Assembly (NCBI GenBank): GCA_002281005.1
Contig: NCFD01000018.1
Span: forward strand, 1-10,147
DNA: 10,147 bases
Direction: 5' to 3'
Source of the DNA: Acidocella sp. 35-58-6
Lineage (GTDB): Bacteria > Pseudomonadota > Alphaproteobacteria > Acetobacterales > Acetobacteraceae
This document shows positions 7,014-10,147 of this stretch, one piece after another. How positions within the stretch are numbered: the first letter of the stretch is position 1; every line of letters begins with the position of its first letter. The notes under the pieces were generated by a model. It saw only the letters and a list, made by a program, of their open reading frames with translations. It made no database searches and was not told the DNA's origin. A program made the translations under genes and the position numbers.

Positions 7014-8739
7014 CCCCCGCCGGGGCTGGGGGTAGGCAGAGCCTGCCTCGTCCCGTTCGTCTAGAGGCCCAGGACGCTGCCCTCTCACGGCGGTAACAGG
7101 GGTTCGAATCCCCTACGGGACGCCACTTCCGAACAAAAGTAATAACTTCCCCCGGTGTGTTGGGTAGGGTTTCCAGTGCCGCTTTCGCGAGCACGCCTTT
7201 TGGCCCGCTGAGGCGGATTTCGGTCTTGCTCACGATCACTTTGTCCACGAACAGCTTGATGTACGCTTTCCGCATGTCGGGGTCGGCATTTGCGAGGCCG
7301 GTCCGCATGGCGGTGGAGAGTTTGACGAGCTTCGCTTCGGTGAGGCGGGCCTGTTGGGCTGGTTGTGACGTTGAAGTTGTCTCGATCTGATTTTGCAGAT
7401 CGCGGCGCTTGGCTTTCAGTGCTTTCAATCGCTCGGCCAAGGTTGGGTCGTCGACGTCCATCAGCCCTTTCTCAACCATACTGACCAATCGATTGAGGGC
7501 ACCCTCAGTCTCAGTGAGGTCAGCCTTCAACTGGCCAAGTTGGGTACGGTTGCGATGTGCCTCAGCTTTGTCCTGCTCAAGGTAACCAGAAACCAGATCG
7601 ACCAGCCGGTCTGGGGCAAAAATCTGGCTGGCGAGCGTATCCAGCACAGCGGCATCGACCTTCGGCATGGGCACAGCGCAACCCCCGCAGCGTGTTGGAC
7701 CTTTCTGAGCACGGCCAGCGCAGGCGTAATAGCGATACCCCTTACCAGTCCGCAGCGTCATGCCGGCACCACAATGGGCACATTCGGCAATGCCGGTCAG
7801 TAAGGTGGGGCTGCTGACAATGCGGGCCGCGATCTTCTGCGGGGCACGGTCGGCTAGCTGGTTCTGAACGAGTTCAAAAGTATCGCGCGTGATGATCGGT
7901 GGCACATCAACGGCAATCCACTCAGCCTGCGGCCGGGTTGCCCCAGTCTTAGTGTCAGTCACATTGAACCAATGCCGCCCGGCATAGGTCTCGGCCGTTA
8001 GGATGCGATGGATGTTGGAGATCATGAACGGCTTACCGCGGAACGTCACACCCTCACCGTTCAGTTTTGAGGCGGTGGCCTTTACGCCGTATTGTGGCCC
8101 TTCGATCCCGCGATATAAATCAAAGACCCGGCGTACGACGATGGCCTCAGCTTCATTGATGGCCAGCTTCTTTTTGACCTTGTCGCCGCGCCGTTCGGCT
8201 TCGATCGCATCATAGCCGAAAGGCGGGCGGCTGCCGTTCCAGAAACCCTGGCGAGCATTTTCCTTCATGGCACGCGAGGTGTGTTTGCCGATTTCCTTGG
8301 AGGTAAAACTGTCGAACGCCACGATGATGCTTTCGACCATCTCACCGGTTGAGTCATCGTTCAAAGGCTGGCTGATCGACTGAATGCTGATGCCGGACTT
8401 GCTCAGAGCCCTTTTGGCAAGAGCATAGATAAGTCCATCGCGCGCAAAACGGCTGAGGCTATGAACCAGAACGATATCAAACGGCTTGGGTGTCACTTTT
8501 GCATCGTCCAGCATCTCAGAAAACACTGGCCGTGAATCGTCAGTGCCGGAAGCACCGGGCTCGATATATTGCTTGACCAGCTTATGGCCGAGCCGGCTAC
8601 ACCAGTCCTCAGCCTGTTTCACCTGATCAGGGATTGAAAGATCGGCTTCGGCCTGACGGGTTGTGGACACCCGGGCGTAAACGGCGACGCGTTTGGGCGC
8701 GAATGGATCAACAGCGAGGGGATGGTGTTTGTGTCTCAT
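6991..8739 (-). CDS. Large serine recombinase (site-specific integrase) reading through tRNA-Glu
   Basis: The 582-residue product should catalyse integration and excision through a 5'-phosphoserine link. Domains in order: the resolvase catalytic domain (about 16-165) with YARVSTTRQ holding nucleophile Ser25, SIPDQ (35-39) and SRFARD (96-101) with the active-site Arg residues; a 'recombinase' DNA-binding domain (about 170-300) with GFWNGSRPPFGY (165-176); a zinc-ribbon region with Cys320, Cys323, Cys340 and Cys351/Cys354; and a charged coiled coil (about 385-460). The frame opens at ATG 8739-8737, overlapping the stop of the small upstream gene as ATGA, so it is probably translated by coupling. 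Codon 539 (TGG) is the complement of the tRNA CCA, so codons 539-582 lie antisense to tRNA-Glu and in the chromosomal flank. The family's own sequence probably ends near 538. The tail (WRPVGDSNPCYRRERAAS...) may be dispensable or may change on excision. Confidence 0.92.
   Translation of the reverse strand: MRHKHHPLAVDPFAPKRVAVYARVSTTRQAEADLSIPDQVKQAEDWCSRLGHKLVKQYIEPGASGTDDSRPVFSEMLDDAKVTPKPFDIVLVHSLSRFARDGLIYALAKRALSKSGISIQSISQPLNDDSTGEMVESIIVAFDSFTSKEIGKHTSRAMKENARQGFWNGSRPPFGYDAIEAERRGDKVKKKLAINEAEAIVVRRVFDLYRGIEGPQYGVKATASKLNGEGVTFRGKPFMISNIHRILTAETYAGRHWFNVTDTKTGATRPQAEWIAVDVPPIITRDTFELVQNQLADRAPQKIAARIVSSPTLLTGIAECAHCGAGMTLRTGKGYRYYACAGRAQKGPTRCGGCAVPMPKVDAAVLDTLASQIFAPDRLVDLVSGYLEQDKAEAHRNRTQLGQLKADLTETEGALNRLVSMVEKGLMDVDDPTLAERLKALKAKRRDLQNQIETTSTSQPAQQARLTEAKLVKLSTAMRTGLANADPDMRKAYIKLFVDKVIVSKTEIRLSGPKGVLAKAALETLPNTPGEVITFVRKWRPVGDSNPCYRRERAASWASRRTGRGRLCLPPAPAGVKPGRRR
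7002..7026 (+). terminator. GC-rich hairpin spanning the recJ stop codon
   Basis: Two perfect 8-bp arms, GCCCCGGC (7002-7009) and GCCGGGGC (7019-7026), flank a 9-base loop that contains the recJ TGA. No T-run follows on the plus strand, so it is not a textbook intrinsic terminator. It could protect the recJ mRNA 3' end or partly attenuate transcription into the tRNA. On the minus strand it lies within the last codons of the recombinase frame. Confidence 0.45.
7010..7038 (+). promoter_or_regulatory. Candidate promoter for tRNA-Glu
   Basis: TTGACC (7010-7015), overlapping the recJ stop, is followed after exactly 17 bases by TAGGCA (7033-7038), about a dozen bases before the first tRNA base. 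The -35 box matches sigma70 consensus in five of six positions; the -10 box is poor. The correct spacing and position make it plausible. The tRNA could equally be processed from the recJ transcript. A 6-bp hairpin, AGGCAG/CTGCCT (7034-7039 and 7043-7048), overlaps the -10 box and the leader. Confidence 0.3.
7050..7125 (+). tRNA. tRNA-Glu (anticodon CTC), CCA encoded
   Basis: The 76-base sequence folds as a full cloverleaf. The acceptor stem GTCCCGT (7050-7056) pairs with ACGGGAC (7115-7121), discriminator G at 7122, and CCA at 7123-7125. The D stem is GTC/GAC (7059-7061 and 7073-7075). The anticodon stem CTGCC/GGCGG (7077-7081 and 7089-7093) includes one T-G pair, and its loop CTCTCAC puts the anticodon CTC at 7084-7086. 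The T arm carries GGTTCGAATCC (7101-7111). Anticodon CTC reads GAG, so this is a glutamate tRNA. It lies downstream of recJ on the same strand and is intact despite the element joined to its 3' end, so it is probably functional. The recombinase reading frame passes through it on the opposite strand. Confidence 0.97.
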
Positions 8740-8912
8740 TCGTCAGGCTCCGCCAGGATATCCTCAATCAAAGACCCAAAGCAGAGGGCGAACAGCTTGC
8801 GCTCTGTTTCAGTGATCGGGGGCAGATTGTGCTCGACCGGTGGCGCGGGTTCAAGCGGATATTGGGCGTCAACAGGTGTATGGTCTGCAAATTTATTGGC
8901 TTCGCGTGCCAT
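8736..8912 (-). CDS. Small protein of unknown function, coupled to the recombinase
   Basis: The 58-residue product is not one I recognise. It has a basic start (MAREANKF), a Pro-rich middle (residues 13-33) and a C-terminal segment, ERKLFALCFGSLIEDILAEP (37-56), predicted as an amphipathic helix with an acidic end. I chose the ATG at 8912-8910 over an in-frame TTG at 8942 because GGAGA lies 6 bases upstream of the ATG. The stop overlaps the recombinase ATG as ATGA, the strongest evidence that it is a real gene. Its position directly ahead of the recombinase suits a small regulator, a partner of the recombinase or a recombination directionality factor, but no DNA-binding fold can be seen, so these are guesses. 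No stop or frameshift interrupts it. Confidence 0.68.
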   Translation of the reverse strand: MAREANKFADHTPVDAQYPLEPAPPVEHNLPPITETERKLFALCFGSLIEDILAEPDE

Positions 8913-8916
8913 GGCA

Positions 8917-8936
8917 TGTCTCCGAACAGTGAGACA
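8917..8936 (-). promoter_or_regulatory. Hairpin that includes the ribosome binding site of the small gene
   Basis: Plus-strand arms TGTCTC (8917-8922) and GAGACA (8931-8936) are perfect 6-bp complements with an 8-base loop. In the minus-strand mRNA this stem contains most of the GGAGA ribosome site used by the 58-residue gene, ending 4 bases before its ATG. It could lower translation of the small gene and, by coupling, of the recombinase. This is inference from pairing only. Confidence 0.4.
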
Positions 8937-8948
8937 CGCCAAGGATTA

Positions 8949-8990
8949 CATTTTGGTCGCCAAGGTGCCGGTTGCACCGGCTTCAAAATG
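8949..8990. repeat. Nested inverted repeats upstream of the small gene and recombinase
   Basis: An outer pair CATTTTG (8949-8955) and CAAAATG (8984-8990) encloses an inner pair GCCGGT (8967-8972) and ACCGGC (8976-8981) with a TGC loop. The two pairs are not concentric, so an RNA stem would carry an 11-base bulge on one side. The location, 37-78 bases ahead of the small gene's ATG, suits an operator or leader structure for the recombinase operon. Both repeats are exact, but function is unproven. Confidence 0.45.
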
Positions 8991-9153
8991 ACCGGCTGTA
9001 ACCAATTGATTTTACTTAGGCTGGACTCGGCGACCAGATTGGGCCGTGCAGATTGAGCAGATATCCGAAACGCCACACGCCCCGACCGCGTGAGTGATCG
9101 AAGCGTCAGGTTAAGCCTAAACTAGATCGGCCGGATCGGGCCGGGAGTGTACG

Positions 9154-9188
9154 GTCCGCTTTCAGGGTGCCCAAGGGCGAAAGCGGAC
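9154..9188. repeat. Perfect 10-bp inverted repeat with 15-base loop
   Basis: GTCCGCTTTC (9154-9163) and GAAAGCGGAC (9179-9188) are exact reverse complements. The loop contains GCCCAAGGGC, itself a short palindrome. No T-run follows on either strand, so it is not a simple terminator. I recall GTCCGCTTTC-type dyads in intergenic DNA of other alphaproteobacteria, which would make it a dispersed repeat, but this cannot be confirmed here. Confidence 0.6.
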
Positions 9189-9310
9189 TTGGCCTCAGGA
9201 GGACCGCGAGGCAGCATTTTACAGGTCCAGCCTGATTTGCGGCGCTGATTGGGGACCTCAAGGGCGCTACACGCTCAGGTTGCACTTGCCCGTTTCCCTC
9301 GCCGTGCCTA

Positions 9311-9328
9311 ATCATGTCTGGGCATGAT
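9311..9328. promoter_or_regulatory. Operator-like dyad upstream of the DUF262 gene
   Basis: ATCATG (9311-9316) and CATGAT (9323-9328) are perfect 6-bp arms around a 6-base spacer, ending 23 bases before the GTG start. The symmetry and position fit a repressor site or a leader hairpin. A possible promoter, TTGCCC - 17 bp - TAATCA, ends within it, but the -10 box is weak. Function is inferred from position. Confidence 0.33.
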
Positions 9329-9351
9329 GCGGTGAAATCAGGGGGAATAAC

Positions 9352-10089
9352 GTGCCTGAATATGATGGAATAACAGACGAAGTAGAAGCACTTGCCGTTG
9401 GGAAGATAGTCGTAGCGGTTGGCACGTCAGACAAACAGATTGAGAGGCATTTTGAAACCGGACGGCTCCGAGTCGTTCAGGAGAAAAACGACCTCTTTTT
9501 GTCCCACGTAATCCAGTTTATCAGTGGCGAAGGCGCTACTGTATGGGGTAACCTTCGGCCCGAATACCAGCGTCGCTTGCGCTGGGATAACAAGAAGAAG
9601 TCAAAGCTCATTGAGAGCTTCATCATGAACGTGCCCGTTCCCCCTGTCTTTCTGTACGAGAAGGAGCTTGCCCGTTTCGAGGTAATGGACGGCCAACAAC
9701 GCCTCAATGCGATTTCCGAGTTTTTCAGTGGAAATTTCGCACTTGAGGGGCTGGATATCTGGCCCGTGTTAAACGGCCGGAATTATAGCGCCCTACCACC
9801 TTTGGTCAGGAGGGGACTAGAGCGAGCGAAGTTGTCGGCCATCACCCTCATGTCCGACAATACTTCGTCCGCTGAGGATAGTCTTGATCTTCGCGCACAG
9901 GTATTCGAGCGTCTAAATACGGGGGGCGAACGGCTTAACCCACAGGAGCTAAGGAATTCCCTCTATTCGGGCGAATTCAATTTACTCTTGATCGAACTGT
10001 CCAAAGCCCGTCCCTTCACGGACGCATGGGAAATCCCGAACCACGAGGACTGTCCGTCGTCGAATTATTTGAGACAATTTGAGTTTTGA
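9352..10089 (+). CDS. DUF262 (GmrSD/ParB-like) family protein, short form
   Basis: The 245-residue product carries the DUF262 N-terminal domain, a ParB/Srx-like fold found in GmrSD-type modification-dependent restriction enzymes and other phage-defence proteins, where it binds or hydrolyses nucleotides. Visible motifs are LRPEYQRRLRW (68-78), KLIESFIMNVPVPPVFLY (85-102), the signature VMDGQQRLNAI (111-121) with Asp113, Gly114, Gln115, Gln116 and Arg117, and FERLNTGGERLNPQELRNS (185-203). It starts at GTG with GGGGG about 7 bases upstream; the nearby ATG is out of frame. Many relatives I know run past 350 residues, with further conserved sequence or a DUF1524 HNH nuclease after this point. Here the frame ends at 245 in AT-rich DNA, and all three plus-strand frames hit stops close by. 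It may be a truncated gene or a compact form with a separate nuclease partner to the right. Codon use is more mixed than in recJ or hom. The family is secure, the function inferred. Confidence 0.85.
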   Translation: MPEYDGITDEVEALAVGKIVVAVGTSDKQIERHFETGRLRVVQEKNDLFLSHVIQFISGEGATVWGNLRPEYQRRLRWDNKKKSKLIESFIMNVPVPPVFLYEKELARFEVMDGQQRLNAISEFFSGNFALEGLDIWPVLNGRNYSALPPLVRRGLERAKLSAITLMSDNTSSAEDSLDLRAQVFERLNTGGERLNPQELRNSLYSGEFNLLLIELSKARPFTDAWEIPNHEDCPSSNYLRQFEF

Positions 10090-10147
10090 ACTAGCGGAGT
10101 ATTTTGCTCATCTGTTGGTTTAAATTTAAGCGGCTTTTTTGCTGTGA

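Larger units (their letters stand above)
8913..9351. other. Non-coding stretch between divergent element genes
   Basis: About 440 bp separate the leftward small gene/recombinase pair from the rightward DUF262 gene. I find no protein I would defend: the open frames here are short, lack good ribosome sites, and look like chance translations. The stretch holds the ribosome-site hairpin, the nested repeats at 8949-8990, the 10-bp hairpin at 9154-9188 and the dyad at 9311-9328. A minus-strand TAAAAT (9014-9009) resembles a -10 box for the recombinase operon but has no good -35 at 16-18 bp. Promoters for both directions must lie here. Confidence 0.6.
7126..10147. mobile_element. Left end of a serine-recombinase element integrated at tRNA-Glu (right end outside the window)
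   Basis: Everything right of the tRNA differs from the core gene run. It comprises a large serine recombinase pointing at the tRNA, a tiny coupled gene, a long non-coding stretch with inverted repeats, and a DUF262 gene with mixed codon use ending in AT-rich DNA. Integration at the 3' end of a tRNA with the recombinase gene next to the junction is the usual layout of genomic islands. The exact crossover point is not visible; it may lie inside the tRNA 3' half rather than at 7126. I searched the window by eye for a second copy of the tRNA 3' end and found none, so the other attachment site must be further right. Size, mobility and remaining cargo are unknown. Confidence 0.72.

Noticed and set aside
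8634..9056. 140-codon plus-strand frame over the start of the recombinase and the small gene
   Set aside because: Antisense to the recombinase N-terminus and the coupled small gene; no recognisable domain and no support from context.
9106..9315. 69-codon minus-strand frame in the element's non-coding stretch
   Set aside because: No convincing ribosome site, no motif, and it includes both arms of the 9154-9188 inverted repeat. Better read as non-coding.
7126..10147. Second copy of the tRNA 3' end marking the other attachment site
   Set aside because: Searched by eye for GGTTCGAATCCCC and CTACGGGACGCCA in both directions; none present apart from the tRNA itself.
10090..10147. Intrinsic terminator after the DUF262 gene (T-run near 10134)
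   Set aside because: There is a T-run, but no stable stem directly before it; AT-richness alone explains it.
1..10147. CRISPR array or insertion sequence
   Set aside because: No regularly spaced direct repeats and no transposase frame seen; the only recombinase is the large serine type.

Overview
The window has two parts. Positions 1 to about 7125 are core chromosome of a GC-rich alphaproteobacterium. The mix of a class I polyhydroxyalkanoate synthase, a proline-rich lipoprotein of a type I associate with acetic-acid and acidophilic bacteria, and the tight order aminotransferase - homoserine dehydrogenase - class II fructose-bisphosphatase - recJ - tRNA-Glu suggests Acetobacteraceae. That lineage call is inference from remembered gene order, not from a search. 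Positions from about 7126 to the right edge look like the left end of an integrated accessory element.

Layout. The N-terminal half of phaC runs leftward off the window edge (1-932, minus). It is divergent, across 51 bp, from a plus-strand run of five genes: an OmpA-like lipoprotein (984-1700), an AlaC-type PLP aminotransferase (1734-2954), hom with a C-terminal ACT domain (2951-4243), glpX (4261-5247) and recJ (5232-7013). Gaps are 33, -4, 17 and -16 bp, so the last four at least read as one transcription unit with translational coupling at hom and recJ. A tRNA-Glu(CTC) with an encoded CCA follows recJ at 7050-7125.

The element starts at the 3' end of that tRNA. A large serine recombinase (6991-8739, minus) is oriented so that its 3' end runs antisense through the whole tRNA and into the last codons of recJ. 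Its final 44 codons are therefore written in host DNA. Directly upstream, with an ATGA overlap, is a 58-codon gene of unknown function whose ribosome binding site lies in a small hairpin. A roughly 440-bp non-coding stretch (8913-9351) holds several inverted repeats and separates this leftward pair from a rightward DUF262 (GmrSD/ParB-like) gene (9352-10089). The DUF262 gene ends early for its family, in AT-rich sequence.

Taken together, the left side is biosynthesis and maintenance: alanine/transaminase chemistry, homoserine for Thr/Met, gluconeogenesis, single-strand exonuclease repair and carbon storage. The right side is a tRNA-targeting serine-recombinase island whose first visible cargo belongs to a family rich in anti-phage nucleases. 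The most unusual points are the recombinase C-terminus, which would change on excision, and the short DUF262 protein. The far end of the island and any partner of the DUF262 gene lie outside the window.
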